The translations under genes and the position numbers were made by a program. A DNA stretch of 58,674 bases. Source: Candidatus Avelusimicrobium fimicolum (GTDB lineage: Bacteria > Elusimicrobiota > Elusimicrobia > Elusimicrobiales > Elusimicrobiaceae). Shown in pieces: positions 8,007 through 15,152 of the stretch; position 1 is the stretch's first letter; every line of letters begins with the position of its first letter. The stretch is taken from positions 1-58,674 of the forward strand of contig UQJU01000006.1 in the NCBI GenBank assembly GCA_900541355.1. The letters are read 5' to 3'. Below the pieces are notes generated by a model. The model was not told the DNA's origin. It ran no database searches and worked only from the letters and a program-made list of their open reading frames with translations.

Positions 8007-8901
8007 AAAAATCGTTTTTGAAGGATATTCCCGCCGTTTGGACATTTTTGCCGCAGACGAATTGGCTGATTTTTCGCGTGCCATTGTGCAAAAGATGATT
8101 AAAGACGGCAAAATAACCGTCAACGGAAAAAGGGTAAAACCCTCTTGGCCGCTCACTCCGGGCGAAGTGGTGGAAATTGAAATGCCCGCACCGGAAGCCA
8201 AGACAAAACTGTCTGATTTAATTATCCACGACGGAAAAGATTTTTTTGTTCTCATTAAACCTGCGGGTATGCTTGTTCACCCGCAAAGCCCGGTGTGGGA
8301 AGAACACCCCGAAGCAGTTTTTTCAACCGAAGAAACTTTGGTGTCCGTCATTTTGGCTAACCCGCCCAAAGGATTTGATACATCTATGCCCCGCGCGGGG
8401 CTCGTACACCGTTTAGACCGCGAAACCAGCGGTGTAATGGTGGTAGCCAAAACACAAGAATTTCAAGCCGAAATGGTGGCCCTGTTTTCCAACCGGGAGG
8501 TTCACAAAACATATCACTCCATCGCCTGTGGCGAAGTGCCCGATAACGAGGGCACTATTGACGTGCCGATAGGGCGTGTAGCCGGAGGCAAAATCAAGGC
8601 TTCCGACGTAGGGCGCGAAGCCGTTACCGATTACAAGGTGTTGGAACGCAAAAACGGATTTACCTACATTGAACTTTACCCGCGCACAGGCCGCACCAAC
8701 CAGTTGCGCGTGCATTTAAGTTGGCTGGGCTATCCGGTATTGGGCGACTGGCTCTACCGCGGCGCGACGGCTGACCGCCTGATGCTGCACGCCCGGAGAA
8801 TTGAGTTTAACCACCCGCTAACGGGCAAAAAATTAAAGTTTGAGGCTCCCGTACCGGACGACTTTTTGGCCGCGTGGAAACGCGTTACCGAAGAAAAGTA
8901 A
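7993..8901 (+). CDS. RluA/RluD-family 23S rRNA pseudouridine synthase
   Basis: 302 residues. The N-terminal S4-type RNA-binding domain spans about residues 12-75. The catalytic domain carries the RluA signature HRLDRETSGVMV with its catalytic aspartate, and later GRTNQLRVHL. It isomerises uridines in 23S rRNA, most likely at RluD-type sites; RluC or another paralogue cannot be excluded. It is the last gene of the eno-ftsB-MBL-lgt run and is followed at once by a strong terminator. Confidence 0.92.
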   Translation: MQENKKIVFEGYSRRLDIFAADELADFSRAIVQKMIKDGKITVNGKRVKPSWPLTPGEVVEIEMPAPEAKTKLSDLIIHDGKDFFVLIKPAGMLVHPQSPVWEEHPEAVFSTEETLVSVILANPPKGFDTSMPRAGLVHRLDRETSGVMVVAKTQEFQAEMVALFSNREVHKTYHSIACGEVPDNEGTIDVPIGRVAGGKIKASDVGREAVTDYKVLERKNGFTYIELYPRTGRTNQLRVHLSWLGYPVLGDWLYRGATADRLMLHARRIEFNHPLTGKKLKFEAPVPDDFLAAWKRVTEEK

Positions 8902-8906
8902 CTTTT

Positions 8907-8935
8907 CCCCCGCCTTATCCGGCGGGGATTTTTTT
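8907..8935 (+). terminator. Rho-independent terminator after the pseudouridine synthase
   Basis: Stem CCCCCGCC / GGCGGGGA with loop TTATCC, followed by seven T residues. Confidence 0.9.
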
Positions 8936-8970
8936 GCCCTAAAAAACTAATCCTTTTTTAGACTTTTATT

Positions 8971-8998
8971 TTGACGCTTTATGCGCTATCCTTTAAAT
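8971..8998 (+). promoter_or_regulatory. Sigma-70-type promoter of the orphan structured RNA
   Basis: A -35 TTGACG (8971-8976), a 16-base spacer and a -10 TTAAAT (8993-8998) point into the GC-rich structured stretch that follows. No coding frame begins downstream, so the promoter most likely serves the RNA at about 9005-9230. Confidence 0.6.
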
Positions 8999-9004
8999 AT
9001 AGAG

Positions 9005-9230
9005 AACGGCCCGGGGGATAAAGCATAAACAAGGGGCCGGAAACTGGGGGAAAGCGTAAAGTGGGGTAAACACGGAGCGCTTTAAGACGAAGACGCCCCA
9101 GCCGGAGTACCCGGCGGGGCGTCCACTCTAAACAGATTTCATCCGTCCGGACGCGGGAGGGGACCCGCTATCCCGGGCAACACACTAAAAGGGTTTCGTT
9201 TTCCGTGGGAGGGAGCGAAACCCTTTTATT
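9005..9230 (+). ncRNA. Orphan structured RNA, class unknown (about 225 nt)
   Basis: This gene-free stretch has a promoter at its start and a textbook terminator at its end (AAAAGGGTTTCG at 9187-9198 with CGAAACCCTTTT at 9216-9227). A long-range closing helix pairs GCCCGGG..ATA (9009-9020) with TATCCCGGGC (9169-9178). Inside are hairpins: CCGG/CTGG (9037-9047); AAAGCG/CGCTTT around an inner GTG/CAC (9051-9083); a 13-bp arm GACGCCCC-GCCGG/CCGGC-GGGGCGTC (about 9091-9122); and GCGGG/CCCGC (about 9153-9168). I find no SRP GGAAG..AGCAGCC, tmRNA ends, or RNase P conserved regions. A 6S-like RNA is conceivable from the size and closing stem but unproven. The downstream gene is convergent, so this is not its leader. 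Confidence 0.65.
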
Positions 9231-9235
9231 TGCGT

Positions 9236-10345
9236 TTACAAACTTTTTTGATACAGCCTGTACCGTTTACTGGTATGACAGCCGCACTCCGTAATTCCGC
9301 GGATAATACCATCATTATCTTCCAGCACCCACGACAGTTCCGCTTCGTTCCAAACGGCGACCCCGTGGTCAATAATGTGCTTAATCAAAATCAGGTCAAT
9401 ACCGCGCTTTCTAAATTCAGGAGCCACACCCAACATAATCAGGCGCGCATCCTTAATTTTGCGCCACGCCAAGAGCGCCTTGATGATACGCCACGGATTA
9501 GCCAGGGAACCTTTTAATTCTTTAAGCGCGTGGTTCATATTCGGAATGGCAATATAAAACCCCGCCGCAACCCCCTCCACTTCCAATACACAAGTTCCTT
9601 CCGGCCGGACAATTAATTTCAATTCGTTTACCACATCCGCCATTTCCTGTTTGCTCATTGGCACAAAGCCCCAATTTTCCGCCCAAGCCTTATTGTAAAT
9701 TTCGCGGATGATTTCGGCCTCTGCTTCCAAATTTTTGAGGTTCAGCCTCCGCAAAGTAATACCGTGCCCGCGCGAACAACGCGCACAAACTTTTAAAAAC
9801 CGTTCGGAAAATTTGTCGTCTTTACTGCGTTCAAAGGCGAGCAGGTCCTTAATTTTTCCATATCCGGCCTTTTCAATTAACTCCATATAATAAGGATAAT
9901 TATAGGGCATCATAATAGCGGGCATACTGTCAAACCCGTCTGCCAGCAAGCCGTAAATATGGTTGCTGTCCGGATTAGCCGGCCCACGCACCGCCGTTAC
10001 ACCCTTGGCACGGAGCCAATCTTCTGCCGCCTGAAAAAGCGCAGCCGCAACATTTCTATCATTGATGACATCAAAAAAACCGAAAAAACCAATATTTTCG
10101 TGATGATATTCGTTATGTTCTTTATTCAAAATGGCGGCAATACGCCCAACGGCTTTTCCGTCTTGGTATGCCATAAACAGAGCGCGCTCGTTCTTCGTCC
10201 AAAAGACGTTATTCAAGCGCAATAACTTTTTAGTATCGGCCTTTAACTCCCCCACCCAATACGGGTCATTTTTGTATAATTCAAACGGAAAATTGACAAA
10301 AGAGTCCAACTCTTTATCCGCTATTTGATGTATTTCCACACGCAT
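9236..10345 (-). CDS. GNAT-fold acyltransferase, YghO / bacterial ceramide synthase-like
   Basis: 369 residues from the ATG at 10345, which follows a GAGGGGG site; a longer in-frame start is less likely because it would overlap the terminator. The protein matches the large two-part GNAT family containing E. coli YghO and the Caulobacter bacterial ceramide synthase. Markers are an N-terminal FPFELYKNDPYWV, the central RGPANPD, YNYPYY, the AWAENWGFVPM segment and a C-terminal GVAPEFRKRG acyl-CoA loop. It lies just downstream of a serine palmitoyltransferase, so N-acylation of a sphingoid base is the most likely job (inference from family and context). A plain N-acetyltransferase role is the alternative. 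It acts in the cytosol or at the inner membrane face. Confidence 0.7.
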   Translation of the reverse strand: MRVEIHQIADKELDSFVNFPFELYKNDPYWVGELKADTKKLLRLNNVFWTKNERALFMAYQDGKAVGRIAAILNKEHNEYHHENIGFFGFFDVINDRNVAAALFQAAEDWLRAKGVTAVRGPANPDSNHIYGLLADGFDSMPAIMMPYNYPYYMELIEKAGYGKIKDLLAFERSKDDKFSERFLKVCARCSRGHGITLRRLNLKNLEAEAEIIREIYNKAWAENWGFVPMSKQEMADVVNELKLIVRPEGTCVLEVEGVAAGFYIAIPNMNHALKELKGSLANPWRIIKALLAWRKIKDARLIMLGVAPEFRKRGIDLILIKHIIDHGVAVWNEAELSWVLEDNDGIIRGITECGCHTSKRYRLYQKSL

Positions 10346-10358
10346 ATTCCCCCTCTCT

Positions 10359-10390
10359 AAAAAAGAAACCCCGGCCATAGCGACCGGGGT
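10359..10390 (-). terminator. Intrinsic terminator between spt and the YghO-like gene
   Basis: On the minus strand the stem ACCCCGG / CCGGGGT (10384-10390 with 10368-10374) is followed by TTCTTTTTT. It sits just before the ribosome site of the acyltransferase gene, so that gene is reached only by read-through or from a start I cannot place. Confidence 0.75.
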
Positions 10391-10405
10391 CATACTGGTA
10401 ACAAA

Positions 10406-11596
10406 CTATTTAATCACACCTACCGCACGGCCTGCTTTTGCAAAAGCATCAATAATTTGGGCAACATGTTCGTCGGTGTGTGTCGCCATAAGCGTTAAAC
10501 GCATAAGCGCGTGGCCCGGAGGCACGGCAGGGCTGACCACCGGGTTGGAAAAAATACCCAACTCGTGCAAGGCGCGCCACATTTTAAAGCAGTTTTCGTT
10601 GCTGCCGACGTGTACCGGCAAAATCGGTGTGGTGCTGGTGCCCAAATCGTAGCCTAAATCTTCCAAGCCTTTTTTGAGTTTGGCTGTTAAACGGAACAGA
10701 TTGTCGCGGCGGGAGGTGTCGTTTTCAATCAGTTCCAATGCCTTGGTGATAGAGGCCACACAGGCCGGCGGCAACGCGGCAGAAAAAATCTGGCTGCGGG
10801 CATTGTGGCGGATGTAATGAATAATATCCGCATCGCCAACGACAAAACCGCCAACAGTAGCAAAGGTTTTGGAGCAAGTGCCGACCACTAAATCCACTTC
10901 GCCGTTTTCCAAGCCGAAATATTCGCAAGTACCGCGGCCCGTTTTACCGATGATACCCGTCGCGTGCGCATCATCCACCATCACACGGGCGCCGTATTTT
11001 TTAGCAATTTTGACAATTTCCGGCAACGGACAAATGTCCCCTTCCATACTAAAAACACCGTCCACAATAATCAGTTTGCCGGCCTCGGCAGGCAGTTTGG
11101 AAATAACGCGCTCCAAATCGCCCGGTTCGTTGTGTTTAAAACGCACCATTTCGCCGTCAGAAAGTTTAATACCGTCCAAAATACTGGCGTGGTCTAATTT
11201 ATCCACAATCGCGTAGTCGCCCTTTTTAACGAGGCACGACACGACCCCCAAATTCATCTGATATCCGGTAGAAAAGATAAGCCCGGCTTCTTTACGTTTA
11301 AATTTAGCAATGCGCTCTTCCAACGCATCTGCGGCTTTGGTGTTGCCGTTTAAAAAGCGGGAGCCGGCACAACCGGTACCGTATTTTAAAGCGGCTTCGG
11401 CGGCGGCTTTTTTCATTTCGGGGTCATCTGCCAAGCCTAAATAGTTGTTGGAACCGGCCATAATGTATTTTTTGCCGCCCAACACCACCTCCGGCCCTTG
11501 CGCAGATTCAATCGGCTGAAAATAGCCGTAAATGCCCAAGCGCATAGCCAGTTTGGCGTCTTTGTAGTTTTTGCATTTCTCAAAAATATCAGACAT
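10406..11596 (-). CDS. spt: Serine palmitoyltransferase-like alpha-oxoamine synthase
   Basis: 396 residues, PLP fold type I. The segments that separate bacterial serine palmitoyltransferase from KBL and BioF are present: YFQPIES near 25-31, GSNNYLGL, GTGCAGSRFLNG (74-84), DHAS (135-138), the VDDAHATG aspartate (208-209), the PLP lysine K243 in SKTFATVGG, and a C-terminal NPVVSPAVPP followed by LMATHT. The enzyme joins L-serine and an acyl-CoA or acyl-ACP to give 3-ketodihydrosphingosine, the first step of sphingolipid synthesis. The neighbour is a ceramide-synthase-like acyltransferase. The upstream accB and accC supply malonyl-CoA for the fatty acid. A dedicated ceramide reductase is not in the window. 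AGAGGAT precedes the ATG. Confidence 0.85.
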   Translation of the reverse strand: MSDIFEKCKNYKDAKLAMRLGIYGYFQPIESAQGPEVVLGGKKYIMAGSNNYLGLADDPEMKKAAAEAALKYGTGCAGSRFLNGNTKAADALEERIAKFKRKEAGLIFSTGYQMNLGVVSCLVKKGDYAIVDKLDHASILDGIKLSDGEMVRFKHNEPGDLERVISKLPAEAGKLIIVDGVFSMEGDICPLPEIVKIAKKYGARVMVDDAHATGIIGKTGRGTCEYFGLENGEVDLVVGTCSKTFATVGGFVVGDADIIHYIRHNARSQIFSAALPPACVASITKALELIENDTSRRDNLFRLTAKLKKGLEDLGYDLGTSTTPILPVHVGSNENCFKMWRALHELGIFSNPVVSPAVPPGHALMRLTLMATHTDEHVAQIIDAFAKAGRAVGVIK

Positions 11597-11650
11597 ATTT
11601 TATCCTCTTGACACAACAACCGCGCCGCAGCCCGCAAGCCGCAAAGCGGT

Positions 11651-12115
11651 TTATTTACTTACCTTTTTAATAATATTAGTAGTGGAACGACCTTTAAGCA
11701 AAGGGAAACGCACCACTTTCTTTGCAAATTCACGGCCGACAATTTCGTCGGTCTTATAGTCTCCGCCCTTTACCAACACATCCGGACGAACGATTTTAAT
11801 TAGATTATACGGTGTGTCTTCTTCAAAAATACTGACGGCGGATACGCTTTCCAACCCGGCCAAAACCAAGGCTCTGTCGGCCTGGGTATTTACCGGACGG
11901 GTTGGCCCTTTTAAGCGGCGCACGGAAGCATCGCTGTTGAGCCCAACCACCAGCACATCACCCTTGGAGCGGGAAAACTCCAACACGCTGACGTGCCCGG
12001 CGTGCAAAATATCAAAACAACCGTTCGTAAAAACGATTTTTTTGCCTTCCTCACGGGCGGCCTCTACAAATTTTTTAAGCGCGCGCGGACCTAAGATTTT
12101 ATTTTTTGCCTTCAC
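11651..12115 (-). CDS. rfaE2: D-glycero-beta-D-manno-heptose 1-phosphate adenylyltransferase (RfaE2/HldE C-domain type)
   Basis: 154 residues, a stand-alone cytidylyltransferase-fold domain. The nucleotide motif is FTNGCFDILHAGHV (HXGH-type), with VGLNSDASV and VKGGDYK later; all are typical of RfaE2. It activates heptose-1-phosphate to ADP-heptose for the LPS inner core, so the cell probably makes LPS. The start overlaps the end of accC by 17 bases. The kinase half (RfaE1) is not in the window. Confidence 0.92.
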   Translation of the reverse strand: MKAKNKILGPRALKKFVEAAREEGKKIVFTNGCFDILHAGHVSVLEFSRSKGDVLVVGLNSDASVRRLKGPTRPVNTQADRALVLAGLESVSAVSIFEEDTPYNLIKIVRPDVLVKGGDYKTDEIVGREFAKKVVRFPLLKGRSTTNIIKKVSK

Positions 12116-13490
12116 CTTGTTCCTTCTCCTGCGCCATCATCCGTTCAATAAGGCCCGTATCCATATTACCTTTTATAAAGTCCGGGTTATTGACGATTTT
12201 TTGGTGGAACGGAATCGTGGTTTTGACACCGTCAATCAAAAATTCACCCAAGCAACGGCGGCAACGCGCAAGCAAGTGTTCGCGGTCCGGCGCGGTAACA
12301 ATCAGTTTGGCAATCAAACTGTCGTAATAACTGGGAATGGTGTAACCCGTGTACATATGGCTGTCCACGCGTACACCCAACCCGCCAGAAGGAATCCACT
12401 CGGTAATAGTGCCGGGGCACGGCGTAAAATTATGTTCGCTGTCTTCGGCGTTAATGCGGTGCTCAATCGCGTGGCATTTGATAACCGTCGCGTCCTTTTG
12501 CGTAATGTGGAGCGGTTCCCCCTGCGCAATTTGCAACTGCATTTTGACGAGGTCCTGTCCGCAGACGGATTCCGTTACCGGGTGTTCCACCTGCAAACGG
12601 GTGTTTACTTCCATAAAATAAAATTCTTTATTTTGAGCCATCAAAAACTCTACCGTACCGACACCGCGGTATTCGGCCGCTTTTACCAATTTGCAAGCGG
12701 CCTCTTGGAGTTTTTGGCGGGTTACCGCGTCCACAAACGGGGACGGAGATTCTTCCACCAGTTTCTGGTGGCGGCGCTGCATACTGCAATCACGCTCCGC
12801 AAACGCCACAACGTTCCCATAGTTATCGGCAGCCACCTGCACTTCAATATGGCGCGGGTTCAAAACGAGTTTTTCAAAATATACGCGGTCATCACCAAAG
12901 TTGGCGCGGGCTTCCCCCTGCGCGGTTTCCATCATCAGTTCCAAATCTTCTTCTTTTAGGCACGCGCGCATACCTTTGCCACCGCCGCCCAAAGAGGCTT
13001 TAATCATAATCGGAAAACCGATTTTGCGGGCTACTTCGCGGAAATTTTTACCTACAATGCCGTCGGAGCCGGGAGTAATCGGCACCCCGGCGCGCACGGC
13101 AATTTCACGCGCGGTAGATTTAACACCCAACATTTCAATAGCGTGCGCGGTCGGCCCGATGAACGTCATACCGGCCTTGGTAACAGCCGTGGCAAAATCC
13201 GCATTTTCAGACAGAAAACCATACCCGGGGTGAACAGCATCTGCCCCGGTAATTTTGCCCGCGGTAACAATAGCATCTATATTTAAATAACTTAAAGGGG
13301 AGGGGGCCGCACCGATACAAACGGCCTCATCGGCCATACGGACGTGCAGACTGTTGCGGTCGGCTTCCGAATAAATAGCCACGGACTTAATGCCCATTTC
13401 TTTTAAAGTGCGGATAACACGCAGCGCAATTTCGCCACGGTTGGCAATCAAAACTTTTTTAAAGGGAGTAATTTTAATGTTAGCAGACAT
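12099..13490 (-). CDS. accC: Acetyl-CoA carboxylase, biotin carboxylase subunit
   Basis: 463 residues, full length. The N-terminal KVLIANRGEIALRV, HPGYGFLSENADFA, the ATP-grasp glycine loop GGGGKGMR, QRRHQKLVEESPSP and EVNTRLQVEHPVTE are all intact. It carboxylates biotin on the carrier protein with ATP and bicarbonate in the cytosol. accB lies 11 bases upstream in the same operon. The carrier beside it lacks the usual biotin lysine, so this enzyme may work with another carrier. Confidence 0.95.
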   Translation of the reverse strand: MSANIKITPFKKVLIANRGEIALRVIRTLKEMGIKSVAIYSEADRNSLHVRMADEAVCIGAAPSPLSYLNIDAIVTAGKITGADAVHPGYGFLSENADFATAVTKAGMTFIGPTAHAIEMLGVKSTAREIAVRAGVPITPGSDGIVGKNFREVARKIGFPIMIKASLGGGGKGMRACLKEEDLELMMETAQGEARANFGDDRVYFEKLVLNPRHIEVQVAADNYGNVVAFAERDCSMQRRHQKLVEESPSPFVDAVTRQKLQEAACKLVKAAEYRGVGTVEFLMAQNKEFYFMEVNTRLQVEHPVTESVCGQDLVKMQLQIAQGEPLHITQKDATVIKCHAIEHRINAEDSEHNFTPCPGTITEWIPSGGLGVRVDSHMYTGYTIPSYYDSLIAKLIVTAPDREHLLARCRRCLGEFLIDGVKTTIPFHQKIVNNPDFIKGNMDTGLIERMMAQEKEQGEGKK

Positions 13491-13501
13491 GGGTTATGCT
13501 C

Positions 13502-13885
13502 CTATTTGGCTGCCTGCTCAATAAAAAATAACGGCAAACCAAATTCCACGGGAGCACCGTCTTTGGCGGTTACTATACGCAATTTTCCGGACACAGGGGC
13601 CGTTACTTTATGCTTGTGGGAAACGGTTTCCACCACGCCCAAGGAATCGCCTTCTTTTACAGTTTGGCCCTCTTTCAGTGCCAAGTTTTTGCCTTTTTCA
13701 GCCGCGTGATAAATACCGACAGCCGGAGAAGTTACCGCCGTAAGCGAGCATTCAAAATGCGCAGGCTCCGGCAAGGCTTCTTGGGTTTTAACTTCAATAC
13801 AATCGCCGTCTTTTTCGTAGCAAAATTCGGCTAAATCGGTGGTTTTGAGCCAATCGGTAATTTCCGTAATGAGTTTGGTGTCCAT
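13502..13885 (-). CDS. accB: Biotin carboxyl carrier protein-like, biotin lysine position replaced
   Basis: 127 residues. An N-terminal helix is followed by the usual Pro/Ala hinge region and a biotinyl/lipoyl domain (about 52-123) with SPAVGIYHA, GQTVKEGDSLG and APVSGKL. The modification loop should read EAMKM. Here it is ETVSHKHKV (86-94), and counting from the fixed Glu to the fixed Gly (14 residues in both) places Ser89 where the biotinylated lysine belongs. Lys91 and Lys93 are nearby but out of register. Either biotin goes on a shifted lysine, or this is a non-biotinylated partner. Order and spacing with accC are normal. Confidence 0.8.
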   Translation of the reverse strand: MDTKLITEITDWLKTTDLAEFCYEKDGDCIEVKTQEALPEPAHFECSLTAVTSPAVGIYHAAEKGKNLALKEGQTVKEGDSLGVVETVSHKHKVTAPVSGKLRIVTAKDGAPVEFGLPLFFIEQAAK

Positions 13886-14009
13886 AATGTCCTCAATATA
13901 TAAATAAAATACGTTTAGTTTATTTTACCATTTTTATAAACCGAACAACACGCTTTTATAACCCTTTTTTCACCTTGGGCGATGCCACGCAAAATGATAC
14001 GGTAAAAAT

Positions 14010-14483
14010 ATGAAAAATATTTACAGAACTTTTTTACCGCTCTTATTCTGGCTTTTGCTCTGCCAGTTGCCCGCCTTGCCCGGCGGCTATGTAGTAAAAC
14101 AAAATTTGGTTTGGTATCACGGACTCACCAAGCCGCCGCTCGTACCGCCGGATATCGTTTTTGGAATGGTGTGGAGTATTCTTTATCTGTTTTTGGGAAT
14201 AAGTGCCTTTCTCCTTTTCCGCAAAGGCTTACAAAAACATAAGAAAACAGCCATTTTATTTATTATCCAACTGGCTCTTAATATGTGGTGGACACCTGTT
14301 TTCTTCGGCCTGCACGAATTACAACCGGCCCTGCTGTTGCTAGTGATAATGTTAGCAGAAACATTTTGGCTATGGAAGGAAGCCCGTTTAAAAAATGGTT
14401 TAGCCGCACTTTTGTTGGTTCCTTATGCAGGCTGGTTAGGATTTGCTTGTTATTTAAATTTTGGTTTTTGGTTGCTTAACTAG
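14010..14483 (+). CDS. tspO: TspO/MBR family membrane protein
   Basis: 157 residues with five membrane segments. The family pattern is clear: LTKPPLVPPDIVFGMVW near the start, then ALNMWWTPVFFG, and a final WLGFACYLNFGFW. TspO proteins bind tetrapyrroles and sterol-like ligands in the outer or inner membrane and are linked to stress and porphyrin handling. The start is divergent from accB. No ribosome site is obvious (GGTAAAAAT). A shared two-way terminator follows. Confidence 0.9.
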   Translation: MKNIYRTFLPLLFWLLLCQLPALPGGYVVKQNLVWYHGLTKPPLVPPDIVFGMVWSILYLFLGISAFLLFRKGLQKHKKTAILFIIQLALNMWWTPVFFGLHELQPALLLLVIMLAETFWLWKEARLKNGLAALLLVPYAGWLGFACYLNFGFWLLN

Positions 14484-14518
14484 CAAAAAGCCCCGGGTAT
14501 CCAAACCGGGGCTTTTGC
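14483..14518. terminator. Bidirectional terminator between tspO and the DUF948-like gene
   Basis: Stem GCAAAAAGCCCCGG / CCGGGGCTTTTGC with U-rich ends in both directions, serving convergent genes. Confidence 0.9.
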
Positions 14519-14534
14519 AAAAAGAATAAACGCA

Positions 14535-14792
14535 TTAGCGGTTGCGGTAATGGCGCACCAAATCAAGGCCTACCTTCATTACCTTGTAAAAGGTTGAATC
14601 CAAAAGTGTGGAAACATTGTCAATTAAATCAAACGCACTTTTGGTTTTATCTACATTTTCAGCAGCAGAAACCGCCAAATATTCTACGGCTTCGGCTGTG
14701 CGGGTAATTTGCAAAAATGTCCGCACCGCAAAAACGACCAACACCACAAAGGCAACTACCGCCACCAATACGCACCATTGGTAAAAGTCCAT
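14535..14792 (-). CDS. Small DUF948-like membrane protein
   Basis: 85 residues. One membrane segment (about 6-26) is followed by an amphipathic helix with many Ala, Glu and Val residues (about 28-60) and a basic tail. The shape matches the short DUF948 (YtxG-like) family of general-stress envelope proteins. No catalytic residues are seen. The gene stands alone, convergent with tspO. Confidence 0.55.
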   Translation of the reverse strand: MDFYQWCVLVAVVAFVVLVVFAVRTFLQITRTAEAVEYLAVSAAENVDKTKSAFDLIDNVSTLLDSTFYKVMKVGLDLVRHYRNR

Positions 14793-14927
14793 ATATAACC
14801 CCCTTTTTCCTTTTTCTTTATTAAAACTTTTTGCCCGGCGTTCGTCAAGTCCCGCAAAAAAGACTAAAAAACAAGCAAGAAAACCGCGCCGTTTTCCCTT
14901 ATTTTTTAGGAGTTATCTAATTTATTA

Positions 14928-14956
14928 TTGACAAAGCACCCGCTTATTAGTAATAA
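14928..14956 (+). promoter_or_regulatory. Strong promoter of nrdD
   Basis: TTGACA (14928-14933), a 17-base spacer and TAATAA (14951-14956). Transcription should start near 14962, giving a leader of about 190 nt before nrdD. Confidence 0.8.
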
Positions 14957-14961
14957 TTACT

Positions 14962-15152
14962 ATTAACAAGCCTGGCTGCCAGCCTGCCAAGGACAAGGCA
15001 AAAGAGCGTTTTTTCCGTCGGAGGGCTTCATTTTTAGGCTTGTGGCAAAATCGGTTTTAAGACGAGATTTGCATTTTTAGTCCGTTTTTGCCAAAATTTT
15101 AAAAGTCGTTAGTTTATTTAGCGGCGAATTATTCTACCAGGATTACACTATT
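14962..15152 (+). promoter_or_regulatory. Structured 5' leader of nrdD
   Basis: About 190 nt without a reading frame of note. A closing helix ACAAGCC (14966-14972) / GGCTTGT (15037-15043) encloses a TGCC/GGCA hairpin (about 14985-15000). A second arm pairs GGCAAAATCGG (about 15044) with CCGTTTTTGCC (about 15080-15092). No U-tract terminator is seen. The leader may act on translation or message stability. No known riboswitch core was recognised. A canonical NrdR box pair was not found. Confidence 0.45.

Noticed and set aside
9005..9230. Known RNAs: SRP, tmRNA, RNase P, cobalamin riboswitch
   Set aside because: The diagnostic conserved strings of each were looked for on both strands and not found; the region is also not upstream of a same-strand gene.
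11814..12959. 381-codon open frame opposite accC and rfaE2
   Set aside because: Antisense to two well-defined genes, low-complexity translation, no domain.
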